NCBI GenBank assembly: GCA_963796225.1
Contig: CAWCLK010000054.1
Coordinates: forward strand, 62,001-126,000
Reading direction: 5' to 3'
Length of the DNA: 64,000 nucleotides
From: CAWCLK01 sp963796225
GTDB lineage: Bacteria; Actinomycetota; Nitriliruptoria; Nitriliruptorales; Nitriliruptoraceae
The notes under the pieces were generated by a model. That model had not been told where the DNA came from. It was given only the letters and a program-made list of their open reading frames with translations, and did no database searches. The translations under genes were made by a program, and so were the position numbers. Of this stretch, positions 17,938 to 27,434 are shown one piece after another (position 1 is the stretch's first letter; every line of letters begins with the position of its first letter).

Positions 17938-18002
17938 CACCCGGCCGATCGACGTCGGCAGGGTCCTCGCTTTCGGGGCGACCGGTCCGGCATGCTGCGC
18001 CC

Positions 18003-18428
18003 ATGCTCTCGACCGTGCTGATGCTGCTGGTGGTCGTGCTGGCCGGCTGGGCCGTCGCGTCGCTGCTGCGCGCGCCCCGCCGCGGCACCGACCCGCAGGC
18101 GGCCTGGGAGCACTGGCTCGAGGCGTCGGGCCTGCGCCCCGTCCTGCCCCGGACCCGCCCCGTGGCCGAGGCCGCGACCGCCGCCGGCCGGCATCCGGCC
18201 GAGGTGCAGCGGGCGGCACTGGGACGTGCCGGCGACGGCGCCGTGGTCGTCGTGGCCCAGCTGGTCGAGGGCACCGTCCTGGTCGCCGCGCAACGGTCCG
18301 GCCCGGTGCCGTCGGACGCCGCGACCAACGTCGAGGACGGCTGGCAGCTGCGTCTGGCCGGCGACGACCTCGAGCGCGCGTGGGCCGACGCCGAGTGGCT
18401 GCGCACCGGGCACGCCCCGATCCGCTGA
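18003..18428 (+). CDS. Small protein with N-terminal membrane anchor, unknown function
   Basis: 141 residues from ATG 18003. A single N-terminal hydrophobic helix (MLSTVLMLLVVVLAGWAVAS) is followed by a soluble region with no recognised motif (GTDPQAAWEHWLEASGLRP, VEDGWQLRLAGDDLERAW). The start lies 65 bp after the membrane protein and the stop 35 bp before hrpB. Confidence 0.6.
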   Translation: MLSTVLMLLVVVLAGWAVASLLRAPRRGTDPQAAWEHWLEASGLRPVLPRTRPVAEAATAAGRHPAEVQRAALGRAGDGAVVVVAQLVEGTVLVAAQRSGPVPSDAATNVEDGWQLRLAGDDLERAWADAEWLRTGHAPIR

Positions 18429-18463
18429 GTCCCGCGGGCCATGGCTCGCCTACCGTCGCGCCC

Positions 18464-20957
18464 ATGCCGTCCCCGGTCGACCTGCCCATCGCCGACGTCC
18501 TGGCCGACGTCGTGGCGGCGGTCCGTGACCGCGGCCGGGTGGTCGTCGAGGCGCCGCCCGGGGCGGGCAAGACCACCCGGGTGCCCCCGGCCCTGGCGGG
18601 GGCCGTCGACGGACGCGTGGTCGTGCTCGAGCCGCGCCGGGTCGCCGCGCGTGCTGCCGCGGCGCGCATGGCCAGCGAGCACGGCGACCGGCTCGGCGGC
18701 CACGTCGGGCTGACCACCGGCGACGGCCGCCAGGTCTCGCGCGGCACCCGGATCGAGGTGGTCACCGAGGGCGTGCTCGTGCGTCGGCTGCAGGCCGACC
18801 CGTCGCTGCCCGGCATCGGGGCCGTGGTCCTCGACGAGTTCCACGAACGGTCGGTGGACGCCGACCTCGCCCTGGCGTTCGGCTGGGAGGCCCGCGGGGC
18901 GCTGCGCGACGACCTCGCGCTGGTGGTGATGTCGGCCACCCTGGACGGGGCGCGGGTCGCCGCCCTGCTCGACGACGCCCCGGTGGTGACCTCCGACGGT
19001 CGGCTGCACCCCGTGGAGGTCGTCCACCGCCCACGCGACCCGGTCGCGCCCCTGGCGCCCGACGTCGCCCGCGCCGTCGAGGACGCCCTCGACGCCCACG
19101 ACGGCGACGTGCTGGTCTTCCTGCCCGGCGTCGGCGAGATCCGGCGGGTCGCGTCCGCCCTGGACGTGCCCGGCCACGTCGACGTCCGGCCGTTGCACGG
19201 GTCCTTGCCCCCCGCCGAGCAGGACGCCGCCCTGCGACCCACGGCCGCCGGGCGGCGGACGGTGGTGCTGGCCACCGACCTCGCCGAGTCCTCGGTCACG
19301 GTCCCCGGCGTGCGCGTGGTCGTGGACGCCGGCCTGTCGCGCGAACCACGGCTCGACCCGCGGACGGGCATGACCCGGCTGGTGACGACCCGCGCGTCGC
19401 GTGCCTCGGCCGACCAGCGGGCGGGGCGTGCCGGCCGGCTGGCCCCGGGCGTGGCGATCCGGCTGTGGTCCCGCGAGGACCACCAGCAGCGGGACGCGCA
19501 CCCCCGCCCCGAGCTGTTGCAGACCGACCTCGCCCCGTTCGTCCTGCAGGTCGCCGCCTGGGGCGCCGCCATCGACGACCTCCGCCTGCTCGACCGGCCA
19601 CCCGCCGAGGCCGTGGCCGCCGCGCAGCGACTGCTGGCCGACCTCGGCGTGCTCGACGCCGACGGCCGGGTGACGGCCCACGGGCGCGACGTCGCCGCCG
19701 TTCCGGCCCACCCCCGGCTCGCGCACCTGCTCCTGCGGGGCCGGGCGCTCGGGGCGGGCACGACCGCCGCACGCCTGGCGGCCCTGCTCGGAGAGCGCGA
19801 CGTCCTGGCCGTCGACCGGGCCCGTCCCGACGCCGACCTCGTCACCCGGGTCGCGGTGGTCGACGGTCGACGTCCCCCGCCCGGTGCCACGGTCCGGCGC
19901 GGCACGCTGGCCCGCGTCCGTCGACGCGCGGACCGCCTCGCCCGGGGCGGTGGCCGGGACGCGGGCGCCGCCGGCACGCCGGACGAGCTCGCCACCACCG
20001 TCGGGGTGCTCACCGCGCTGGGGTTCCCCGACCGCATCGCGGTGCGTCGCGCGGGGCGCGGCCGGTTCGTGCTGGCCAACGGGCGCGGCGTCAGCGTCGA
20101 CGACCGCGACCCGCTCGCCGACGCGGAGGTGCTCGTCGCCACCGACGTCGACGACCGTGGACGGGACGGGCGACTCTGGACCGGGGCGGCGACGACCCTC
20201 GACGACCTGCTGGCCCACGCCCCGGACCTGGTCGCCACCACCGAGGAGGTCGTCTGGGACGACGAGCGCAGGGACGTCGTCGCGCGGCGGCGCCTGCACG
20301 TCGGGGCGGCCACCCTGCGCGAGGACCCGCTGTCCGACGCGCCGCTGGCCGACGCCCAGGCGGCGCTGCTCGAGGGGGTCCGACGCTGCGGGCTCGACCT
20401 GCTGCCGTGGGGCCGCGCCACCCGCGACCTGCGCGCGCGGGCGTCCTTCGTCGCGGGCACGCCGCGGGGCGAGGACTGGCCGGCGCTGGACGACGACGCC
20501 CTGCTCGCCGACCTCGACCAGTGGCTGGCCCCGTTCCTCGGCACCGCCAGGCGACGCGCCGACCTCGCCCGCGTCCCGCTGGCCGACGCGCTGGCGCAAC
20601 GCATCGGCTGGGAGCGCGCCCGCCAGCCTGGACGAGCTCGCGCCCACCCACCTGCCGGTCCCGTCGGGGCGCTCGGTCCGGGTGGACTACGCCGACCCGC
20701 ACGGGCCGGTGCTGGCGGTCAAGCTGCAGGAGATGTTCGGGGCGACCCGGACGCCCACGGTCGCCGGCGTCCCCGTGGTCGTGCACCTGCTGTCCCCCGC
20801 CGGCCGGCCACTGCAGGTCACCAGCGACCTCCCGGCCTTCTGGGCGGGGGCGTACGGCCAGGTCCGGGCCGAGATGCGGGGGCGATACCCCAAGCACCCC
20901 TGGCCCGAAGACCCGACGACGGCGGTGCCGACCGCCCGCACCCGCCGCCGGCAGTGA
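18464..20957 (+). CDS. hrpB: ATP-dependent helicase HrpB (frameshifted near the C-terminus)
   Basis: 830 residues after removing one extra C at ~20621 (GCGCCCGCCAGC for GCGCCGCCAGC). DEAH/RHA helicase core: Walker A PPGAGKTT, Walker B DEFH in VVLDEFHERSVD, motif III SATLD, motif VI QRAGRAGR, then the HrpB-specific C-terminal domain (WERA, LPVPSG, DYADP, KLQEMFG ... HLLSPAGRPLQVTSDLPAFW). The function of bacterial HrpB is poorly known; the family is RNA/DNA-stimulated. ATG 18464 follows TACCGTCGCGCCC. Confidence 0.93.
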
Positions 20958-21002
20958 CCGCCGCGGCCGGCGTAGTCTCGTTGCCCGTGCGAAGGGCTTG
21001 CC

Positions 21003-22107
21003 GTGTCCGACCCGATGATCCGCCTGCGGGGCGTCGAGAAGCGCTACCGCGGGACCACCGAACCGGCCGTGCGGGCCCTCGACCTCGACGTCCCCACCGG
21101 TGAGATCGTGATGCTGGTCGGGCCATCGGGCTGTGGCAAGACCACCACGCTGAAGATGATCAACCGGCTGATCGAGCCGACCGGCGGGACGATCACGATC
21201 GACGGCGAGGACGTCCGGTCGCTGCCACCCCACGAGCTGCGCCGCGGGATCGGCTACGTGATCCAGCAGATCGGCCTGCTGCCGCACCGCACCATCGAGG
21301 ACAACCTCACCACCGTCCCCCGGCTGCTCGGCTGGGACGACCGCCGGATGCGCGACCGCGCCCGCGAGCTCATGGACCTCATGGACCTCGACGCGGCGAT
21401 GCTCGATCGCTACCCGTCCGAGCTGTCCGGCGGGCAGCGCCAGCGCGTGGGGGTCGCGCGGGCGCTCGCGGCCGACCCGCCCGTGCTCCTGATGGACGAA
21501 CCCTTCGGCGCCGTCGACCCGATCGTGCGCCGCCGGTTGCAGCAGCAGCTGCTCGACCTGCAGGCCGAGCTGCACAAGACCATCGTGTTCGTCACCCACG
21601 ACATCGACGAGGCCACCGCCCTCGGGGACCACGTGGCCGTCATGGACGTCGGTGGGGTCCTGGCGCAGTACGCACCACCGGCCGAGCTGCTGCGCCACCC
21701 CGCCAGCGACTTCGTGGTCGACTTCCTCGGCGAGGAACGCGCCCTGCGGCGGCTGTCCCTGCTGTGCGGTCTCCGACATCAAGCTCGACCGCGGCCCCGT
21801 CGTGGCGTCCACCGCCAGCGCCGAGGAGGCGCGACGGGCCGCGGACGCCTACGACGCCAACTGGGTCGGCGTGCTCGACGGCCAGCGGCTGCGCGGCTGG
21901 CTGTGGACCAGCGCGCTGGACGACGACCGCCCACTGGACCAGCACGAGACGCGGGACTTCCGGGTCTGGGTCCAGCACGACGCGTCCCTGCGCACGGCCC
22001 TGAACGCCATCGTGTCGTCACGCAACAACGTCGCCGCGGTCTACGACGACGACACCTACCACGGCATGCTGTTCCTCGAGCAGCTCACCGCGGAGCTGTG
22101 GGCGTGA
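21003..22107 (+). CDS. opuCA: Glycine betaine/carnitine/choline-type ABC transporter ATP-binding protein with CBS pair (frameshifted)
   Basis: About 367 residues after removing one extra T at 21765 (CTGTGCGGTC for CTGGCGGTC). Walker A GPSGCGKTT, the OpuA/ProV-type QQIGLLPHRTI, signature LSGGQRQR, Walker B LLMDEPFGAVDP and H-loop FVTHDIDEA. The C-terminal ~120 residues are a CBS-domain pair (GPVVASTASAEEARR ... NNVAAVYDDDTYHG), which in OpuA/OpuC senses ionic strength. GTG 21003 has GAAGGG 6 nt upstream; TAGTCT at 20973 could be a -10. GTGA overlap with the permease. Confidence 0.93.
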
Positions 22108-22784
22108 TCCCCACGGTCCTCGCCCAGAGCAAGCCCCTGGTCGACTGGGGCTGGATCAGCCGGAACACCAACCTCATCTGGGACGCCACGCGCGAGCACG
22201 TCTGGCTGACGCTGGTCTCGGTCGGGCTGGGCCTGGCGGTCTCGCTGCTGCTGACGCTGGCCGCGTTGCGGTGGCGCCGGCTGTACGCCCCGATCCTCGC
22301 GGTCGGCGGCGTGCTGTACTCCATCCCGTCACTGGCCGCGTTCGCCTTCCTCGTGCCGTTCTTCGGCTTCTCGTTCACCACCGCCGTGCTGGCGTTGAGC
22401 ACCTACACGGTGCTGATCCTCGTCCGGAACTTCATGACCGGCCTCGACGGGGTCCCCGAGGACGTGGTGGAGGCGGCCCGCGGCCAGGGCTACACCGAGC
22501 GCCAGATCCTCACCGGGGTCCGCCTGCCGCTCGCCGTGCCGGTGATGATCGCGGGCCTGCGGGTGGCCACCGTGACCGTCATCGGGCTGGTGACCGTGAC
22601 GGCCATCATCAGCCAGGGAGGCCTCGGCAGCCTCATCCTCACCGGCTTCCGGCTGCTCCCGCCGCTGCCCGTGATGATCGTCACGGGGACGGTCCTGTCC
22701 GTGGTGCTGGCCGTGGCCTTCGACCTCGCCCTGGTCGGGCTGCAGCGGGTGCTGACGCCCTGGAGCCGTGGGAGGGCCAGCTGA
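22104..22784 (+). CDS. opuCB: OpuC-type ABC transporter permease, first subunit
   Basis: 226 residues. Six or so helices and the EAA-like loop VVEAARGQGYTERQILTGVRL characteristic of ProW/OpuCB permeases; also SIPSLAAFAFLVP. It forms the membrane channel with the next gene. Starts at GTG 22104 overlapping the ATPase stop and ends in TGATG with the next ATG. Confidence 0.92.
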   Translation: MIPTVLAQSKPLVDWGWISRNTNLIWDATREHVWLTLVSVGLGLAVSLLLTLAALRWRRLYAPILAVGGVLYSIPSLAAFAFLVPFFGFSFTTAVLALSTYTVLILVRNFMTGLDGVPEDVVEAARGQGYTERQILTGVRLPLAVPVMIAGLRVATVTVIGLVTVTAIISQGGLGSLILTGFRLLPPLPVMIVTGTVLSVVLAVAFDLALVGLQRVLTPWSRGRAS

Positions 22785-23527
22785 TGGGCGACCTGCTGAG
22801 CGCCGTCGGGAACTTCCTGGCCGAACCGGGCCGGTGGAGCCTCACCGCCCCGATGGGCATCCCCTACCGCATCATCGAGCACCTGATCGCGACGGGCGTG
22901 TCCATGGTCATCGCGATCGCGATCGCGCTTCCGCCCGCGGTGTGGCTGGCCCATCATCGCCGGGCCGAGGCCCTGGCCAGCGCCGTCGTGAACATCGGAC
23001 GGGCGATCCCCTCGTTCGGGCTGATCGTGGTGTTCTTCCTGCTGTTCAACATCCGCTGGGGCATCGACAGCTTCTGGGCGCTCGCGGTGGCGCTGGTGGC
23101 CCTGGCCATCCCCCCGATCTTCACCAACGCCTACACGGCCATCGCCGAGGTCGACCCGACCGTCGTCGAGGCCGCGACGGGACAGGGGTTCACCGACCGC
23201 CAGCTGCTCGGCCGTGTGGAGATCCCGCTGGGGCTGCCGGTGATCCTCGCCGGGATCCGCATCGCCCTGGTGCAGGTGATCGCCACCGTCGGCATCGGCG
23301 CCATCGTCTTCGACGGTGGCGGGGTCGGGCGCTTCGTGATCGACGGCTTCTCCGTCGGGGTCAACGGTCGCGGCGAGGTGCTGGTCGGGGCGATCCTGAT
23401 GGCCGCCCTGGTGCTCGTGGCCGAGGGCCTGTTCGGGCTCGTGCAGTCCCGCCTGGTCCCGGCCCAGCTGCGCGGTGAGGCCGGGTCCCGCGGCGACGAC
23501 ACGGTCCAGCTCGGCGCCCCGGGCTGA
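22784..23527 (+). CDS. opuCD: OpuC-type ABC transporter permease, second subunit
   Basis: 247 residues. Same family as the preceding permease: NIGRAIPSFGLIVVFFLL and the loop VVEAATGQGFTDRQLLGRVEI. Starts at ATG 22784 (TGATG overlap). A C-terminal hydrophilic tail (GEAGSRGDDTVQ) extends past the last helix. Confidence 0.92.
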   Translation: MGDLLSAVGNFLAEPGRWSLTAPMGIPYRIIEHLIATGVSMVIAIAIALPPAVWLAHHRRAEALASAVVNIGRAIPSFGLIVVFFLLFNIRWGIDSFWALAVALVALAIPPIFTNAYTAIAEVDPTVVEAATGQGFTDRQLLGRVEIPLGLPVILAGIRIALVQVIATVGIGAIVFDGGGVGRFVIDGFSVGVNGRGEVLVGAILMAALVLVAEGLFGLVQSRLVPAQLRGEAGSRGDDTVQLGAPG

Positions 23528-23626
23528 CCGGCCCCGTCCGTCCGGAGTGCCAGACGCCCCGAACCTCATCCTACGATCGCCCTCGTTGGCTCCACGACCA
23601 CTCGCGACCTCGCCCAAGGACACGAC

Positions 23627-24580
23627 ATGCGTTCCTCGTACCGCCTGCTCGCCGCAGGTGCCATCGCCGCACTGGCCCTCACCGGCTGCGGCTCGGACGA
23701 CACGTCCGGCACCGACACGCCGTCGGCGACCGGGACCGCCTCGGCCACCGACGCCCCCAGCGACAGCGGCGGCGGTGAGGCCGTCACCATCGGCGGCTTC
23801 AACTTCCCCGAGTCGACGATCCTGATGGAGATCTACGCCCAGGCCCTCGAGGACGCCGGCATCGAGGTCAACCGCCAGCCCGACCTCGGGGCCCGCGAGC
23901 TGGTCTTCCCCGAGCTCACCGGCGGCAACATCGACATCCTCCCCGAGTACGTCGGGTCCGCGATCTCGGTGGGCTTCGGCGAGGAACCGCCGGGCAGCAC
24001 GGAGGAGGCCGTCCAGCAGCTGACCGACCTCTTCGGCGAGGAGGGAGTGGCCGTGCTCGAGCCCTCCGAGGCCCAGGACCGCAACGTGTTCGTGGTCACC
24101 AAGGAGTACTCGGAGAGCAACGGCGTCACCGCCATCCCGGACCTCGCCGACGCGGGCGACGTCACGCTGGCCGGCGGCCCCGAGTGCGAGGACCGCGAGA
24201 CCTGCTTCGCCGGCCTGCAGTCGGTGTACGGCCTGGACAACGTCTCGTTCACCACGATCGCCGAGAAGTCCCCCCGCCTCGCGTCGCTGCAGAACGGTGA
24301 CGTGCAGGTGATCCTGCTGTTCTCGACCGACCCGGTGTTCACCGACGGGTCGCTGGTCCCCCTCGAGGACCCGGAGGGCATGACGCCCCCGGAGAACGTC
24401 ATCCCGGTCGTGGCCGAGTCGGCGCTCGAGTCCAACCCGACGATCGAGGACATCCTCAACGAGATCTCCTCCACCCTGACCACCGAGGGGCTCGCCGAGC
24501 TCAACGGGCAGGCCTCCGAGGGCCAGCAGCCGGCCGACATCGCCGGCCAGTGGCTGTCGGACAATGGCCTCATCGGCTGA
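23627..24580 (+). CDS. opuCC: Glycine betaine/choline-type substrate-binding lipoprotein
   Basis: 317 residues. Lipobox LTGC near residue 24, a Ser/Thr/Asp-rich linker, then an OpuAC/OsmF-type binding fold starting at VTIGGFNFPESTILMEIYAQ and containing IDILPEYVGS. Completes the importer of the three upstream genes. It is separated by 99 bp; a TACGAT at ~23573 could be a separate -10, giving extra expression of the binding protein. Confidence 0.92.
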   Translation: MRSSYRLLAAGAIAALALTGCGSDDTSGTDTPSATGTASATDAPSDSGGGEAVTIGGFNFPESTILMEIYAQALEDAGIEVNRQPDLGARELVFPELTGGNIDILPEYVGSAISVGFGEEPPGSTEEAVQQLTDLFGEEGVAVLEPSEAQDRNVFVVTKEYSESNGVTAIPDLADAGDVTLAGGPECEDRETCFAGLQSVYGLDNVSFTTIAEKSPRLASLQNGDVQVILLFSTDPVFTDGSLVPLEDPEGMTPPENVIPVVAESALESNPTIEDILNEISSTLTTEGLAELNGQASEGQQPADIAGQWLSDNGLIG

Positions 24581-24602
24581 GGCCGGCAACCGCCAGACAC
24601 AG

Positions 24603-24632
24603 CGAGACCCCGGCGTTCGCGCCGGGGTCTCG
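24603..24632. terminator. Bidirectional intrinsic terminator with UUCG tetraloop
   Basis: CGAGACCCCGGCG, loop TTCG, then the perfect complement CGCCGGGGTCTCG: a 13-bp stem with an extra-stable tetraloop between the convergent opuCC and PPR genes. Confidence 0.92.
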
Positions 24633-24644
24633 TCGTGTGCGGGG

Positions 24645-26537
24645 TCAGCCCTGGTCGTCGGGCGAGGCGTCCGGGTCGATGGCCGGGGCCTCGGCGGGTT
24701 GGCCGTCCTGCGGCGGCTGGGGCGCCTGGCCCAGCGCCGTGGGGTCAGGCGTGTCGGCGTCGGCCGGCGCCGGGTCCTCGGGCGGCGTCGACGCGTCGGG
24801 CGTGGGCGTCGGGGCGGTGGCCGGCGTCTCGGCCGGTGGCTGCGGTGCCTCGCCGGTGGCGGTGGGCTGCTCGGTGGCGGACGCGTCCGTGGGCGACTCG
24901 TCGGTCACGGGGGCGGTCTCCTCGTGGTCGTGGTCGGTGGCGTCCTCGTTCGGGTCGAGACGGCGCTGCGTCTCGCCCGAGGCCCACGCGAGCGCCTTCT
25001 CGTGCCGGTCGTCCGGGGTGATGCCCGCCGCGACCATGCGGTCGTGGACCGCCTTGGCCGGGTCGTACTGGCCCTTGCGGGCGTAGGACCACATCAGCTC
25101 GCGGTAGGTGGGCTCGTCGACGCCGATCCCGGCCTCGCCGAGGGTGTCGAGCAGCTCCCGGGCCGCGTCGTCCTGGTGGGCCTTGACCATCCCGGCCACG
25201 ATGCGCGACGCGTCCGCCACGGTCGGCTGGATCCTGTGGTCCAGCATCTCCCGCAGCAGGGCGACGGCGTCGTCGCTGCGACCCGCCCGTGCCAGGCCCG
25301 ACAGCAGCGAGCCGTAGTGGCGGCCGTTGGTGAGGATCTTGTCGGTGCGCAGCTTGTCCAGCAGCCGGCGGGCGTCGTCGAGGCGCTTGGCCTTCACCAG
25401 CCCCTCGACCAGGTCGCGGGCGCGTCGGCGGTCCGGCGTGACCCCGCGGCGAGCGGTCTCGAAGAAGATCTCGATGGCGACGTCGAGCTGGCCGGTCTGT
25501 GCCAGCGCCCCGACGACGTCGGCGACACGGTTGGGGGGCGCCGGGACGCCGAGGATCAGCATCCAGTCGATGGCCGACAGGGCCAGGTCGGTCCGCTTCG
25601 CCTTCACCGACAGCTCGACCAGGCCCTCGAGGTTGGCGCCCGACGGGATCGCACGGTCGGCGAGGTGCGCGGCCTGGGTCCAGGCAGCGTCGACGTCGCC
25701 GGCGGCGATCACGGCGGTCAGCAGGGCGTTGTGGTGGTGGCTGGTCGACGACCCGCCAGCCTCCTCGACCTGGGCAAGGGCGGTGCGGGTCCGGTCGACG
25801 TCCCCCGCCCGGGCCCACCCCAGCACGATCTCGTTGCGGGCGTCGGCGGGGATGCCGACGCCGTGCTCGGTGAGCAGCTCGAGCAGCGCCTCGGCACGCT
25901 CGGTGTGGCCGGCCCGGGCCATCATCCCGACGACCTGCTCGACCTCGCGCCCCGTGGGCGGGTGGCCGCCGGCCAGCATCGCCTCGAACAGGGCCTTGCC
26001 GTCCTTGATGGCGCGACGGTCCAGCACGTCGGCCAGCATGGCGCGGTACTCGGCGGGCTGGGCGCCCTGGCCCGCCGCCGCCATGCGGCGCAGCAGCGCC
26101 CGGGCCGCGGGCAGGCGCCCCGCCGCGAGCTCGGTGGAGAACACCGCCGGCACCAGCCTGTCCGGCGGCTGCACGCCCTCCTCGCGGAGCTGGTCGAGCA
26201 GCTCGGCGGCCTCGGTGGTGCGGCCGGCGCGGCCGGTGGCCACGGCGACCTGCCAGCGGATCGCCGGGTCGGGCTGGATGCCCGCGGCGCGCATGCGGTC
26301 GAGGACCTCGCGGGCACCCTCGAGATCACGCCCGTCGAGGTGCGCCGACAGCAACAGCCGGTAGTGGCGTTCGCGGATGTCGACCCCGCGGTCGAGCATG
26401 GACTGCCACACCTGGCGGGTCATCCGCAGGTCGCCGGAGAACCGGCGCATCGCCTCCGTGTAGCGGTCCTCGGTGGGTTCCGCGGGAGTGGCGGGGGACT
26501 CGTTGGACGAGGTGTCGGGCGCGGGCGAATCGGACAT
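24645..26537 (-). CDS. Pentatricopeptide-repeat (PPR) protein, 13 full repeats
   Basis: 630 residues from ATG 26537, which has GGAGG 7 nt upstream. After a ~25-residue disordered start and a partial unit (~26-56), residues 57-511 divide exactly into thirteen consecutive 35-residue units with no insertions: unit 2 starts RHYRLLLSAHLDGRDLEG and ends GIQPDP; the last starts TYRELMWSYARKGQYDPA and ends GITPDD. The recurring pattern (aromatic or small at 3, LL at 6-7, G near 14, A near 19, LL near 22, M/L near 26, G at 30, P near 33) is that of PPR rather than 34-residue TPR. The tail (~512-630) is acidic and Pro/Thr-rich. PPR proteins bind RNA in eukaryotic organelles; the residue after the tyrosine (code position 5) varies here (R, W, P, E, N, N, G, D), not the usual N/T/S. 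It lies 78 bp downstream of dapB and beyond pnp-rpsO on the same strand. An RNA target is inference. Confidence 0.9.
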   Translation of the reverse strand: MSDSPAPDTSSNESPATPAEPTEDRYTEAMRRFSGDLRMTRQVWQSMLDRGVDIRERHYRLLLSAHLDGRDLEGAREVLDRMRAAGIQPDPAIRWQVAVATGRAGRTTEAAELLDQLREEGVQPPDRLVPAVFSTELAAGRLPAARALLRRMAAAGQGAQPAEYRAMLADVLDRRAIKDGKALFEAMLAGGHPPTGREVEQVVGMMARAGHTERAEALLELLTEHGVGIPADARNEIVLGWARAGDVDRTRTALAQVEEAGGSSTSHHHNALLTAVIAAGDVDAAWTQAAHLADRAIPSGANLEGLVELSVKAKRTDLALSAIDWMLILGVPAPPNRVADVVGALAQTGQLDVAIEIFFETARRGVTPDRRRARDLVEGLVKAKRLDDARRLLDKLRTDKILTNGRHYGSLLSGLARAGRSDDAVALLREMLDHRIQPTVADASRIVAGMVKAHQDDAARELLDTLGEAGIGVDEPTYRELMWSYARKGQYDPAKAVHDRMVAAGITPDDRHEKALAWASGETQRRLDPNEDATDHDHEETAPVTDESPTDASATEQPTATGEAPQPPAETPATAPTPTPDASTPPEDPAPADADTPDPTALGQAPQPPQDGQPAEAPAIDPDASPDDQG

Positions 26538-26615
26538 CGGATGACCTCCCGGTGGAGGGGTGCGCACGACCACGCGCACGGTGGCGGGACGAGTCCCCGT
26601 CCCTGCCCGGGGACC

Positions 26616-27401
26616 CTACAGCAGGTGTTCCAGCCCGACCACGAGCGGTGCCTCGAGGTCGCCCACCGCTCGCACGGCGACCAGGACCCCGGGCATGAAC
26701 GAGGTGCGGTCGGTCGAGTCGTGGCGCAGCGACAGGGTCTGGCCCTGGCCGCCGAACAGGACCTCCTGGTGGGCCACCAGCCCGGGCAGGCGGACCGAGT
26801 GCACGGTGACGTCGTGGTGGCGGGTCCCACGCGCCCCGGGGTGGGCGTCGTCGCCCCCGACGTACGCCGGGGTCTCGGCACGGGCGTCGGCGACCAGCTC
26901 GGCGGTCCGCAGCGCGGTACCGGACGGGGCGTCGGCCTTGCCATCGTGGTGGAGCTCGATGATCTCCACGTGGGGCAGGTGTGCAGCGGCCTGCGCGGCG
27001 AACTGCATGAGGAGCACCGCCCCGATCGCGAAGTTCGGCGCGAGGAACACGTTGGCGTCCGCCGCCTCGGCGCGCTCGCGCAGGTCGGCGAGGTCGTCGT
27101 CGGCCAGTCCGGTCGTGCCCACCACGGCGTGGACGTCGTGGTCGAGCAGCCAGCGGATGGTGTCGGCGACGACGTCGGGGTGGGTGAAGTCCACGGCCAC
27201 CTCGGCGCCAGCCTCGACGAGGGCGTCCAGCTCGCCGGCGACGGTCAGGTCGTCGCCCACACCGGCGACCTCGGCCAACGGCTGGCCGGCGGCGCCCGGG
27301 TCGACCGCCGCCACGAGCTCGCAGTCCTCGGCCGCGGCCACGGCGCGGCACACCTCGGCGCCCATGCGGCCGGCGGCCCCGATCACACCCACGCGGATCA
27401 C
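26616..27401 (-). CDS. dapB: 4-hydroxy-tetrahydrodipicolinate reductase
   Basis: 261 residues. N-terminal Rossmann motif VGVIGAAGRMG, then DFTHPDVV, GTTGL, the catalytic and substrate-binding ELHHDGKADAPSGTA, and a C-terminal LEHLL. Reduces the DapA product with NAD(P)H on the way to meso-diaminopimelate and lysine. It follows the CoA-transferase by 33 bp in the downstream part of the pnp region, the common actinobacterial location. Confidence 0.97.
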   Translation of the reverse strand: MIRVGVIGAAGRMGAEVCRAVAAAEDCELVAAVDPGAAGQPLAEVAGVGDDLTVAGELDALVEAGAEVAVDFTHPDVVADTIRWLLDHDVHAVVGTTGLADDDLADLRERAEAADANVFLAPNFAIGAVLLMQFAAQAAAHLPHVEIIELHHDGKADAPSGTALRTAELVADARAETPAYVGGDDAHPGARGTRHHDVTVHSVRLPGLVAHQEVLFGGQGQTLSLRHDSTDRTSFMPGVLVAVRAVGDLEAPLVVGLEHLL

Positions 27402-27434
27402 GTCGTCTCCTGGTTCCTCGACGGGTGCGCGACG

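Noticed and set aside
24645..26537. Reading the repeat protein as a TPR or Sel1 protein
   Set aside because: Repeat period is exactly 35, with G-I-x-P-D type loops and no TPR consensus (W4-G8-Y11-A20-P32); PPR fits better.
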